Assembly: GCA_030407315.1 (NCBI GenBank)
Contig: JALQPE010001699.1
Span: 1 to 64,000, forward strand
Length of the DNA: 64,000 nucleotides
Direction of reading: 5' to 3'
From: Asparagopsis taxiformis
Taxonomy: Eukaryota > Rhodophyta > Florideophyceae > Bonnemaisoniales > Bonnemaisoniaceae
Shown here: positions 11,008 to 20,854 of the stretch, in pieces
Layout of the letters: each line of letters begins with the position of its first letter
Numbering within the stretch: position 1 is the stretch's first letter
Made by a program: the position numbers and the translations under genes
The notes under the pieces: generated by a model
What the model saw: only the letters and a program-made list of their open reading frames with translations
Database searches by the model: none
What the model was told of the DNA's origin: nothing

Positions 11008-12905
11008 ATGCCTACCTCCATGCGCAAGCAAACGCAGAACCGGAAAAGGAGGGAGCAGAAACGAAAAGATCAATCCGCTGCCCGGAAATTGGCTGTTCAA
11101 CTGATAATAAACAACGAATCAATCCGTCAGGTTCACAGACAAACAAACGTCTCCGCTACAACGATACATCGATTGAAGAAGTGTATCATGGCCGGAAATT
11201 TTGGCGAGCTTGAACGCATGATAGGCGAATCCATCACACCCGGACGGAAGCCAGTTATTTCAGATAAAGAAACTGTCGTAATAAACGAGCGTTTGAAGCT
11301 TGCTGCACTACGTGGAATGACTGTTGACCGTGAAACATTCAGGCATGTTTTGTCAAGGGTATCGGCAGATGGTAGGAGCGGGTGGAAGAATGGGATTCCC
11401 CGCGAAGACTCAATCCGCGCATACCGAGCCCGATTCGATGACATATCGTATAAAAAGGTGGAAAACAAAGAAGGAGCGAAGTTGGCTGCCGAGTCATACT
11501 CCCATGATGAGACATTTTTTGCTGCACTGGAGCAAGTTGATAAAACCAACCCTGGAATACTCCAAAAATCCGCCTATGTATGGAACATGGACGAAACTAC
11601 TGTAGACTGAACATATGGAAAGCTTAAACGTGGGTTCACAAGCTCTGGGAAACGTTCGGGAGGTTGCGTCAGAGTGAAATCTTCTTACGGTTTGCGAAAG
11701 CTCATCACAGCTGTTATATCAGCATCTGCAGCCGGTGACATATCTCCACCGTTTTTCATAATCGCTGGAAAAAGAATCAGCTCCGATTGGTGGGCTCCTG
11801 TTACAGGAAAGTTTCAAAAGGATCCTGACGGTATCATTGCACCATTCATTAAACCTGACTGGTTTCCGGGAGATGGAGTTATAACTGTATCCGATAAAGG
11901 ATCCATGGAAGGTAATGTGTTGGCTTCTTTTGTACAGCTTTTAGACGAATTTGCTCGCCGGTTTGTAGCTCCAGAAGAGAAGATCCTTCTATGTCTGGAT
12001 GGACATTCCTCACGCAAGGATATTAGGTGGCTTAATTTATGTCTGGAACGAAACATTGAATGGTTGTGAATGCTGCTAATACGTCGCACTTTTTGCAACC
12101 ATGGGACCAGCAGATAAATAAGCGATTCCATGATTGTATGCGTGAGATTCGTGACAAGTTCTGCAAGCAAGGAAATGTTGACACGACAAGGGTTAATTTC
12201 AATCTAGCATGTGCGGTCTATGCTATGAAAAACATTGGAACTGAGCATGTTTCAAAATCATTCAGCAGCACGGGGATATTCCCTTTTGAACGAAATTTTG
12301 CGCATCGATATTGGAGGGAGGATGAATGTTTCAAGAAGAAGTTGGAGGGGGCTACGGATATTCATGAGTCAGGCGGAGTTTCAACATGCCTACAAAGTGC
12401 TAAAAAACGGAATGCAGACGCTGCAACTTTTTCAGAGGTTGAGAATATTATGAGCAGTCGCAGTGGTACATCTCAGAAGCTTGAAAAACTTTCAGTGCTC
12501 CTACGTAGCACCGAAACTATATCTTCTATTTTGGATGAGAGTATGGGTAGCTCAGCGGTATCAATTGCGTCAAGCAATAGTGCATTGGGTCAGGAAGGGC
12601 GAGTACTATATGATTCTGGTGCACCTGCGCAATGGGTTACCCACTCAGAAAGGTTGCAGAGGCGGAAGGATCGTGTGGAAAATGAAAAGAAAGCAGAGGA
12701 TGAGAGGAGGAAAAAGAGAGAAAGGGAGAGGTGTGCAAGTCTGTTGCGTTTAGAAAAATCGAAACGAGAAAGGGAATCGCGGAAGATTCAAAAACAGAAA
12801 GAAAGGCTAGCGAGAAAAGAAGAACGCGATAAAAAGGAACAATTGCAGGTAAAGAAGCGTTTGGCTGCTAAGAGGAAGAGAGAACTTAAGGAAAAGATTG
12901 ATTAA
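11008..12905 (+). pseudogene. pogo-like DDD transposase, copy 1 (broken)
   Basis: Starts MPTSMRKQTQNRKRR, matching MPMSMRKQAHKRKRR of copy 2. An N-terminal helix-turn-helix (SIRQVHRQTNVSATTIHRL) is followed by a DDE_1-type core with the first Asp in VWNMDETTVD, the second in ILLCLDGHSS and the third in FLQPWDQQINKRF. The C terminus is a long lysine/arginine/glutamate helix. Two lesions are seen: a TGA at 11,608-11,610 where copy 2 has the Cys codon TGT, and a frameshift at about 12,060-12,070. It cannot make a full transposase. The reading frames are otherwise well kept, so the loss looks recent. Confidence 0.85.
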
Positions 12906-13323
12906 AGTCGAAAGGAAAGGAGAGAGAAAGCTAGGAAGTTAGGTAGAGAAGTTTCAGGTCTTTACAAGGTATGTGGCAGGAATGCGAAATTTGGGGTCGA
13001 TGATGGAAGCGGGAGAGGGTCCAAGAAGGTCTTGTCTGGCATTCGGAGCTGTCAAATGGTCGCTGGTATTGTTCTGGAGTTAGTGGAATGAGTTTTAGTC
13101 GAGTTCCCAGACTGCTAAAAGTGTTCCAAATAAGTCCAATTTGCCATTCACTTTTTGCTCCAGGAGAATTGCAAAGAATGGTCCTGAAACCGCCAGAATT
13201 TGATATTCCGGCTTCGAATCGCGTATCGTTGAACTCAGCGGACCGCCCGCGTTCTGTTACTTCCAGGTACGATCAACAAAACCACTGCCAAGTATGTTTT
13301 GCATTTAAATTTTTGCTTAGGTG
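12906..13323. other. 3' non-coding part of pogo-like copy 1
   Basis: No gene; lies between the end of the transposase frame and the right terminal repeat. Confidence 0.5.
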
Positions 13324-13348
13324 TTCCAAATTACCCCTTCAGGGAGGG
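13324..13348 (-). repeat. Right terminal inverted repeat, pogo-like copy 1
   Basis: The reverse complement begins CCCTCCCTGAAGGGGTAATT and matches the left repeat over 25 bp; TA follows at 13,349-13,350. Confidence 0.85.
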
Positions 13349-13479
13349 TATGTGCTTACTGTAATTGTATGTATGATTGGTTTGATCATCCGATGACGGT
13401 GTGTTTCGGAATCATGACGGGGATAACCGGGTTGATCATCCGACAGTCGCCTCGGGGCGTGATGGAGAAAGGCGTAGTA

Positions 13480-14690
13480 CCCTCCCTGGAGGGGTAATAT
13501 GAGAATTGGGTGATTTTGGAACATTTTCGCGCCAAATAAATCGTGCGCGATACAGACATGCATGCATCCGCGCATAGATAGATCACACGAGCGTTCCCAC
13601 CATTCGAGACTTTTGTGGCTTTTAGTACTTGGACTTCAGCATCTACCTTCGTGGTGGGTGCAACGAAGCAAGGCTGATTTCCTACTCTGAGTTCAAAAAT
13701 GCCTATGTCGATGCGGAAACAGGCTCACAAACGGAAAAGAAGAGCAAAACCATTGCAAGAACAGTCTAGTAATCGCCAAATGGCTGTTGCTCTCTTGCGG
13801 CAACAACAATCCCTCCGTTCGATTCACCGCCAAACCACCGTTCCAGTTGCTACGATTCATCGAATGAAAATGCTCATTGCATCTGGCAATTTGGATAAGC
13901 TGCAGTTAATGTTGAGTGACACTATAACCCCTGGGAGAAAGCCTGTAATATCTGATGCCGAAGGTGCTCTAATCAATGAGCGTCTGAAACTAGCTGCGCA
14001 AAGAGGTATCACAGTTGATCGCGACTCTTAGACATATTCTATCCAGAGTTTCTGCCGACGGTAGGAACGGGTGGAAAAATGGAATTACACATGACGATTC
14101 CATTCGGGCTTAAAGGGCACGATTTGATGACATCGCATACAAGAAGATCGAGAACAAGGAGGCGGCTAGAATGGCTGCTGAATTATTTTCACACGTGGAG
14201 ACATTCTTTGCAGCAGTTCAGCACGTAAAAGATTCTCATCATGGTTTACTAGATGATCCAAAAAGAGTTTGGAACATGGATGAGACTGCAGTGGACTGTA
14301 CATTTGGAAAGTTGAAAAGAGGATTCACAGAATCAGGAAAGAGGAGCGGTGGCAGTTATGCCGTGAAGTCTAGCTACTCCGCTCGAAAACATATCACTGC
14401 AGTTATCGCAGCTTCAGCTTCTGGGGAAATTGCACAGCCATTATTCATTTTAGCTGGTAAGCGAATCAATTCAGAGTGGTGGGCACCTGTTACGGGTTCT
14501 TTTAATGATGAACCGCATGGTATCATCCTTCCGTTTACGAAACCTGGCTGGTTTCCTGGAGATGGAGTGTTCGAAGTTTCGAGAAATGGATCTATGGAAG
14601 GTAATTTGTTGGCAAACTATGTTAGACATCTGGATGCGTTCGCACCCAGATTTGTTTCTCAAGAGGAGAAGATTCTTTTGTGCTTAGACG
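13480..14690 (+). mobile_element. pogo-like element, copy 2, truncated
   Basis: The left terminal repeat starts at 13,480 (CCCTCCCTGGAGGGGTAAT) after a TA. The element lies about 130 bp from copy 1 in the same orientation. Similarity to copy 1 stops within the second catalytic motif at about 14,690, where GC-rich DNA begins with TGTGGGACTCG. No right end is seen, so it was either interrupted by an insertion or deleted. Confidence 0.75.
13699..14690 (+). pseudogene. pogo-like DDD transposase, copy 2 (broken, truncated)
   Basis: Homologous to copy 1 from MPMSMRKQ onward. A one-base loss near 14,025 shifts the frame (stop at 14,029-14,031), and a TAA near 14,110 replaces the Tyr codon of copy 1. 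The frame is then open again through VWNMDETAVDCTFGKLKRG (first Asp), AGKRINSEWWAPVTG and ILLCLDG (second Asp), where the homology breaks off. The third Asp and the basic tail are missing. Confidence 0.85.
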
Positions 14691-16008
14691 GCTGTGGGAC
14701 TCGTCCCGTATTGCGCTGCGAGCGGTCGCGGGAGGATAATTCCAGGCGTCTGGAAAGGGCGCCAGGAGAGGTCGCTTAAGCGGTACGCTCGCGAGCGTGA
14801 GTGGGGGTTCGGTAAGGAATCAGCCGCGAAGAGCCGCGTTGCTAATCGCCAGCCGCGGTGACATGGCAAGGGAATTGTCGCCCAAGGGAGAATGGGCGCG
14901 TGCCGCCTTGCATTGGCACCGGGCCACATTGCTTGCGCGGGACCCTTCGGCAAGTGTGCCACGTGTAGCGATATAGGCGCGATTAGTCGCACACATGTGC
15001 GAGCGGGAAGATTCTCCCGTTACAACTGTGCACGTGTACGTTACGTCTTGCCATTTCTATTAGTTTACACGTAGCAACGTAGCAGCTAACTCTGTAAGGC
15101 CTCTGGGCCGCATAAACACCCCACAAGGTCCATTGGACGCCGGACCGGGACCATTGGTCCTGGTCCGGTCCCGGCAGTCTCGTTGACCATTTAAGGTCAA
15201 CGGACTGGCCACTAAGCTACAGTAAAGGGAGATCGTTTTGGTTCCAAATCATTCGACCGTGGTCGTTTAACTTACAACTAAACGGGGGCGGCAATTCCTT
15301 CGCAGGATACCAGCCGCTCCTTTCCGATCTCCAATTGGGGACCGCTCGCACTCGTCCCCAATTGCCCGCCGCGAGCCTCCTCCGGCGGGAGTGCACGTGG
15401 ATTGCCCTAGGGCATTTCGTCTCCGCGGTAGTGGACCACCTTACCGCTTCTTTTAACGCCGTCAGGCGGTCGGGAGTGGCCTTCCGCCCACCGGGACAAG
15501 GCTACCGACTGGGAGCGCTGTCGGTTCGGCACCCCAGCCGGTCAACCGAGTCAACGCCCGTGGGCTTCTCAATCGGTCTCGACCGCAGCCGCTGGCGGTA
15601 TCACAGTTGCGGAATCCGCTGTGTGGGCAGCCACGCGTGGAGGCGACCAAAATTTCCCGCGGGGATCCATCGCGCTAAGTGCCCAGTTAACCCTGGAGTT
15701 GGTTGAGGACGGCCACGGCCGATAGATCCCTCCGGTAGGTTAGATCCAGTCCTCCTGGACCCCGCTCTACCACCCGCTACCGGGTTGGGAGACAGGTGTC
15801 CGGGCTCCGAGGGATCGATCTACCCGACACAGCCCTCGGGCTACTAGGATCGCACGAGGCGTCAGCCTCGTGGAATCGGCGCTCTCACTCGTGAGTTCGA
15901 AGCCTTATCCCTATCCTCTTATCCTCCTCGGAGGTACAATCTATCTAAAAGGGCTAAGGTCCTAAAACGGCCATGCGTCGAGGAAAAGTATTGAGTGGCT
16001 GGAGTTGT
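14691..16008. other. GC-rich structured non-coding DNA
   Basis: Composition changes sharply at 14,691. No credible gene. Several strong hairpins are seen: GCCGGACCGGGACCA with its partner near 15,136-15,175, CGTTGACC...GGTCAACG near 15,182-15,203, CAATTGGGGAC...GTCCCCAATTG near 15,331-15,362 and CACGAGG...CCTCGTG near 15,852-15,872. The junction inside the pogo copy and the TG start would suit an LTR or another inserted element, but I find no second copy, primer site or CA end. Confidence 0.4.
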
Positions 16009-16700
16009 GTGTGGAAAGTTAGTTCTAGAGTAGCTGGTACGAACCAGTGGACACGCTGTCCTTCGAAAGAGACAACGAAACAGTGCCACCCGCTGGTGTT
16101 TGACTGTATGTTTGGTAGCAAAGAAAGGATAGGGTAGAGAATAGGTTACCAGGTAGACACGGGCGTCACAACGAACGATCCACGCGAGGATTACGTCAAC
16201 GGACGAGGTGGCACGTCACCGGAGGCGCTCTCAACCAAACCCGTAGGCACGACACGCGATCAGCCTCACGTGTGGCAATGGGCAGGGAGTACGCAGCTCG
16301 ACGGAGACGAAGCCTCGTTAGGCGTAAACGTAAAACGTAACGTGCTGTAGTCTACGACTGACTTCTACGTTACGTTTTACGTTCACGCCTAACGAGGCTT
16401 CGTCTCCGTCGAGCTGCGTACTCCCTGCCCATTGCCACACGTGAGGCTGATCGCGTGTCGTGCCTACGGGTTTGGTTGAGAGCGCCTCCGGTGACGTGCC
16501 ACCTCGTCCGTTGACGTAATCCTCGCGTGGATCGTTCGTTGTGACGCCCGTGTCTACCTGGTAACCTATTCTCTACCCTATCCTTTCTTTGCTACCAAAC
16601 ATACAGTCAAACACCAACGGGTGGCACTGTTTCATTGTCTCGTTCGAAGGACAGCGTGTCCACTGGTTCGTACCAGCTAGTATAGAACTAACTACCACAC
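16009..16700. repeat. Large inverted repeat, arms about 335 bp, loop about 23 bp
   Basis: The left arm (16,009-16,343) and right arm (about 16,367-16,700) are near-perfect reverse complements around a short loop. The outer ends read GTGTGGAAAGTTAGTTCTAG and, inverted, GTGTGGTAGTTAGTTCTAT. It includes GGACACGCTGTCC on both sides. It could be a fold-back element, a MULE-like element reduced to its ends, or a source of long hairpin RNA. No gene lies inside. Confidence 0.85.
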
Positions 16701-16796
16701 TGGTCTTCCGACCTAGAAGTTGCTACGAGCATAATGACAACCAACGAGGTTGAGCTCTTTTACGTTACGAAAGCTACGTGCTAAAGACTACGGTCT

Positions 16797-17036
16797 ATGA
16801 ATTACGCTATGTCTAATTCGCGTACGTCGCCCAGGCAACCGTTGCCAACGTCAGCGGACGCTGAAGCCGACGTGGCCTTGTCAGTAGAAGCGCTCTTCGC
16901 GACCGATCGATCTATCCCGCCGGATATCGAGGCGATCGGCCAGCTACCACGTACTGCAAGCCCGTTTGAGTCCTTGGGTATGGACCCCGCAACGCGCGGT
17001 CAGCTCAATGAAGGGAACGTGACTCCCACGGTGTAG
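16797..17036 (+). CDS. Small hypothetical protein
   Basis: A 79-residue frame from the ATG at 16,797 (MNYAMSNSRTSPRQPLP) to a TAG at 17,034, just downstream of the large inverted repeat. It is Asp/Glu/Pro-rich and matches nothing I know. Its GC-rich codon style resembles the larger gene at 17,990. Possibly a short leader frame of the same element, or chance. Confidence 0.3.
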   Translation: MNYAMSNSRTSPRQPLPTSADAEADVALSVEALFATDRSIPPDIEAIGQLPRTASPFESLGMDPATRGQLNEGNVTPTV

Positions 17037-17989
17037 GACCAGCCGGGGTGGCGATCGCTAAGGGAGTTCTAGAATTTTAGCCGTGTCAGGGCGAGGTGAA
17101 CCGTAACGCGCTGGTTGAACTTGCGTTCGCGCGTCGTTCGGTCGCGCTGGCGAACGGGTGGTACAACGGCGGAACGCGTAGGGAACGATCGCAACACGGG
17201 ATTCGCGGGCCGGCGCAAGCCGTGATCTCAGGGGGAGGTCACCGAGTAAACTCGAGCACAACGCGATCCACACAGGGGTCGTAAATCCCTGGCCTAGTGG
17301 CGTGCGACGCAACGCGCGCTATCGCGGTGCGACGCGGTTCGACGATCGGTTTATGCGCAGCGCGCACGCGAACGTCGGCGATCGTGAGCAACCCGCACGC
17401 AACGTTGTAACGCAATCGGTCCTCGCGATTCGCTAAACGCTTAACTCGTAGCTGCGAAGATGCTGGCTGTTTATTAGTAAGGTGCGAAGCGGAACGACCA
17501 TTAATAGCTAACTACTAAGGACAGGTTGTCCTTGCGCGGCCGGCCGGCGGCCGCTCGCTCGCACGCAAAAAGGGAAATATTTGGGAAAAAGACTTTCGTC
17601 ATAAAAAACCCAAAAAGGGAAAATAAAGGGAAATTCGCAAAAGGCGCTACACGTGGCGCCAAGCTCGCAATCGCACGCGTTCGCGCAGGCGCGCCGTGAC
17701 ACGTAATTGTATCGCCACGCGTACGCTCGCTTACTAACTAAACGCGGATGCACGCGGACTCAACGCGACGCATCGCTCCGACCCGCGCGCGCACTTGCAA
17801 CATAAATTGCATCACACTCCCCCCGACTAACATCACAGCGCGTCCTCGCGCGTCATCTCTTTCCTCACGTGCTCTTCCGTTTCCTTCGTTCTACTCTTTT
17901 CGTCTGCAGCCTCTTCTCTTTTGTTCCATCTCCTTCTTCCTTCTCTCTTGCCACCCGCGTTCGCCGTCATCCTTACCGATTCGCACGCT
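17037..17989. other. GC-rich intergenic, C/T-rich leader at its end
   Basis: No gene. A GGACAGGTTGTCC inverted motif lies near 17,519. The last 100 bases before the next gene are C/T-rich (CCTCTTCTCTTTTG...), like a promoter or leader. CG dinucleotides are frequent. Confidence 0.4.
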
Positions 17990-19858
17990 ATGGCGCACGA
18001 TGGCGATACCCTTCCGAGCTGGCTGCGGGCCAGCATTCCTTCCGGCGAAGATGCTGCGACGCCGCTACGCACTCCGTCTGCCGCTTCGCGCTTTGCTTCG
18101 CCTGCGCCTGCGAGCCCCGAGAGCCCGTTTTATCTTTCCATGGCTCAAGCGTCATCCGCGAGCGCTCCGGTTGCCGCGACGGCGAGTGCGCATAATACGG
18201 ACGGCGCTGACGCATCGCCCGGTATCGACGCGACAGTGGACGTGACTGCTGCTCCCGCATCCGCGTCTGGGAGTCCCACGAACGTCGGCGTGCCTTTGCG
18301 GTCCATTCCCGCTCCTTCCTCTTTTTCTCTTCCTTCTGCTGCGCAACACGTACCCGCCGTCGTCCCGCGGGCGCGCTACGAAGACCCTTCTGCCTTCCGT
18401 TTCCTTCCGCGCGCGATGCCGACTTGGACTGAGCTAGGCCGTGTTCAATACTTCCCGCGGCGTTTTCAGTGGGTACGTATCGCCGACGTCAACCGCTACG
18501 CGGTGTTGCCCGGTCATAAAAACGCGCCGGCCGTGTGGGACGCGCGGCGTGAAGCGGCCCTGTGCGATTTAGCCGTACCCACTAATCTTCCATGCGATGC
18601 CTATTTCCTCGAGGACGCAGCGGATGAGCGGCTTGTGCGTCATCTGGCGCGGCTCCGAACGATGCGTCGCGACAAATTTGCGCATCTTGACCCGTGGGCG
18701 GCGGCGCCTAGCGCCGGCTTTTTGTTGGACGGTGGTGTCCCCTGGAACGACATCGAACAAGAAGGAGAAGTCAGTGTACCGTGGTTCTTCGACGCGGGGA
18801 TGCGTGCCGAAGCGCGCCGCGAGTTACGCATGCGCCGCTCCGAAGGTTACTTCGTCACGTATCGCGACGCGGAGTTTCGCGAGTTCCCCGAGGATCGCGT
18901 TGGCGCTTTCTTTCCGCGCTACGATCCGCACGACTGGCCGGAAGCGCCAGAATCTCTTTCCGTTCCTTTGCCTTGTGTCTTCCACTATGCGCCGTCCGTT
19001 CTTCTTGGCCTGGACGTCCCCGTGGAGACGCGTTCTTATTTCTGGGCCGTTGCCCTTAGCGAGTGGGTCGTCATGGTGGCTTGCGCGTCGCTCCATGTCG
19101 CGTTCGTTGAGCGCCGCATCGTTCGCTTGAGCGACAGACTCGTCGCTGGCATCGAGAGCGTCGGCGCTGCGGCGGTCGTTCGTGGCGGCACGTATTCGGT
19201 TGCGCATTTGGAGAGTCTTTTGACGGAGCATCGCGCATGTCCTTGGGACGAGACGCCTGTCTTCGACGTCGCCCCGGGTGTGGATTTTAACGAGGGTGGG
19301 CAGTGGTTGCCTTGGAGCGCTGAACGCGGCGTGATAGACTGGGCGCACGGCGCGCTCGGGGTTCATCGTCATACCGAAATCCCGCACTTGTTGCTGAAGT
19401 CCCCTCGTAACCCGTCGCGCAGCGCGTTCGCGCACTTGGAAGCGGGTGACGTTGTGACCGTGGATGCCGTCTTGTCGGCCTTATCTTCCAACGAGTTGCA
19501 TGTGATGCGCGCAACTAATTCGCGCGAGTACGCGCAATACCTCGGCATGGCTGCGTTATTGGCCGTCGAGCGCCGGCGTTTCCGCGACGGGCGCTATTCG
19601 TTATTCTCTGAGTCGCCTCGGCCTCCTGTTGACATTACTCAGTTGGACGCAGCGCTACGGGCGGAGTACGTCAAGGTTTATAACGAACTGCAGGAGTTTA
19701 AGAAGTCCATTCCATTCCAAGCCAAGACAACGCTAACGCTCCGGGTGGCGCGAGCGCGAGCGCGGCGGTTGGTAGCGTCGCGGCGTCGAACGCGGTCGCG
19801 GTTATTGACCCGGCGGAGGCGCCGGCGGCGGTGGACGGCGAAAACCTCGTCGCCTTAG
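17990..19858 (+). CDS. Unrecognised 622-residue protein, GC-rich codons
   Basis: The start is the ATG at 17,990 (MAHDGDTLPSW), since the frame upstream opens only with TTG. An Ala/Ser/Pro-rich N-terminal region of about 130 residues is followed by a compact domain with many Trp, Phe and Tyr residues, for example YFPRRFQWVRIADVNRY and VPWFFDAGMRAEARRELRM. I do not recognise it. The layout of disordered N terminus, globular domain and coiled coil would suit a gag-like structural protein of a retroelement, but I see no zinc knuckle or pol. The frame ends in a meaningless Arg-rich tail (about 19,725-19,858) while the adjacent frame carries a sensible continuation, so a base was probably lost or gained near 19,700-19,730. 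Confidence 0.55.
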   Translation: MAHDGDTLPSWLRASIPSGEDAATPLRTPSAASRFASPAPASPESPFYLSMAQASSASAPVAATASAHNTDGADASPGIDATVDVTAAPASASGSPTNVGVPLRSIPAPSSFSLPSAAQHVPAVVPRARYEDPSAFRFLPRAMPTWTELGRVQYFPRRFQWVRIADVNRYAVLPGHKNAPAVWDARREAALCDLAVPTNLPCDAYFLEDAADERLVRHLARLRTMRRDKFAHLDPWAAAPSAGFLLDGGVPWNDIEQEGEVSVPWFFDAGMRAEARRELRMRRSEGYFVTYRDAEFREFPEDRVGAFFPRYDPHDWPEAPESLSVPLPCVFHYAPSVLLGLDVPVETRSYFWAVALSEWVVMVACASLHVAFVERRIVRLSDRLVAGIESVGAAAVVRGGTYSVAHLESLLTEHRACPWDETPVFDVAPGVDFNEGGQWLPWSAERGVIDWAHGALGVHRHTEIPHLLLKSPRNPSRSAFAHLEAGDVVTVDAVLSALSSNELHVMRATNSREYAQYLGMAALLAVERRRFRDGRYSLFSESPRPPVDITQLDAALRAEYVKVYNELQEFKKSIPFQAKTTLTLRVARARARRLVASRRRTRSRLLTRRRRRRRWTAKTSSP

Positions 19859-20185
19859 CGGATTCAACGGGTGCGGCCAACTTGCAGGCACAGATCTCGT
19901 CTGCTGAACAGAACCGCGACGAGGCGCTTTTGCGTGTGACGTCGGTCGCCCAAGCTCGAGACGAAGCCCTGGGACGCCTTGACGTGGCTATCAAGGCCCG
20001 CGACGAGGCGATTAAGGCTCGCGACGATGCGAACGAGGCGCGCAACGAGGCCGTGTCATTCTTACGCGAAACTCGCGCAGCGCTGGCCGAGTCCGAGGCG
20101 CGTGAGGCCGCGTTGAAGCGTAAGGTCGACGAAGACGCCGTGCGCATCGAGCGCATGCATAACACTACTGAGTTTGAGATCAAAA
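19702..20185 (+). pseudogene. Frameshifted coiled-coil tail of the 17,990 gene, truncated
   Basis: In the frame next to the preceding gene, an Ala-rich linker (NANAPGGASASAAVG) leads into a regular coiled coil with repeats of the type ARDEA: VAQARDEALGRLDVAIKARD, then EAIKARDDANEARNEA. It is best read as the C-terminal part of the same protein. The coil breaks off at about 20,185, exactly where the palindrome array of the 24-kb element begins; the stop at 20,206 lies in array sequence. The element therefore appears to have inserted into this gene. I find no continuation after 44.6 kb. Confidence 0.6.
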
Positions 20186-20545
20186 AATGTAGTAAATTTA
20201 CTGCCTGAGGCAGTAAAAATCACTGCCTGAGCAATGTAGTGCCTGAGGCAGTAAAATTACTATTTTAATTTTTTCAGTTCTAGTGCCGCAGGCAGTAAAA
20301 TACAAAATTTCCTGGCAGTACAGTATGTAGCAGAATGCAGTACTGTACGATAGCAAATTCTAGTAATTTTTGCTGGTACCACAGGGCAGTAGTGGAATGC
20401 AGTGATTTTTGATGATTTCTGCAATGGAATGTACTGCCGTACAGTACTGCCCTGGCAAATGACCTGGCATTAGAATCAGGCAGTAAAATATACTGGCTCC
20501 GGCAGTGAATTGTACTGCCTGCAAGTACTGCCTTGATAGTAATTG
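20186..20545. repeat. Left subterminal array of CTGCC/GGCAG palindromes
   Basis: Repeated TACTGCC and GGCAGTA words, with the full TACTGCCTGAGGCAGTA-type palindrome at about 20,199-20,215, another CTGAGGCAGTAAAA near 20,244, and many half sites. Subterminal repeat arrays of this kind bind the transposase in CMC/EnSpm elements, which supports the end assignment. Confidence 0.75.
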
Positions 20546-20854
20546 GTGATTGGTATTTTCTGAGATTCAATGTTGCAATAGTTGTCCAGGATAGGGTTGT
20601 ACAATGTGTTCGCATGTGAGTTCAAGTAGAGAAGAGAGGAAACTATTCTGAAGCTACTAGTAGTGAGAAGTGTAGAGGATGCATGGTCACATGGAAATGA
20701 CCGTTACAAAAAAGGTAGGAGAAAATCGGTCGTTTTCCGAGGATATGAGTAGAGTAGTTGGCATTATTTGTTACTATTGCTAGCATTCTCGTTGCAGGAA
20801 AATCGTCTGGAGTGACACTTTGCGATTGGAACGAGAGGCGAAGTTTGACGGAAG

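Larger units (their letters stand above)
8546..13348 (+). mobile_element. Decayed pogo-like element, copy 1, with nested Harbinger
   Basis: Bounded by a 25-bp inverted repeat beginning CCCTCCCTGAAGGGG, flanked on both sides by TA, the usual target duplication of Tc1/mariner/pogo elements. It contains a broken pogo-like transposase at 11,008-12,905. In copy 2 the transposase begins about 220 bp after the repeat, but here about 2460 bp after it. The extra 2.2 kb holds the Harbinger-type gene, which indicates a later nested insertion. Confidence 0.75.

Noticed and set aside
15335..15706. A 123-codon frame in the GC-rich block
   Set aside because: Overlaps strong hairpins, lacks motifs and has open shadows on the other strand.
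20186..20545. CRISPR-like array
   Set aside because: Repeats are short palindromes without constant spacer length, there are no cas genes, and the DNA is eukaryotic.
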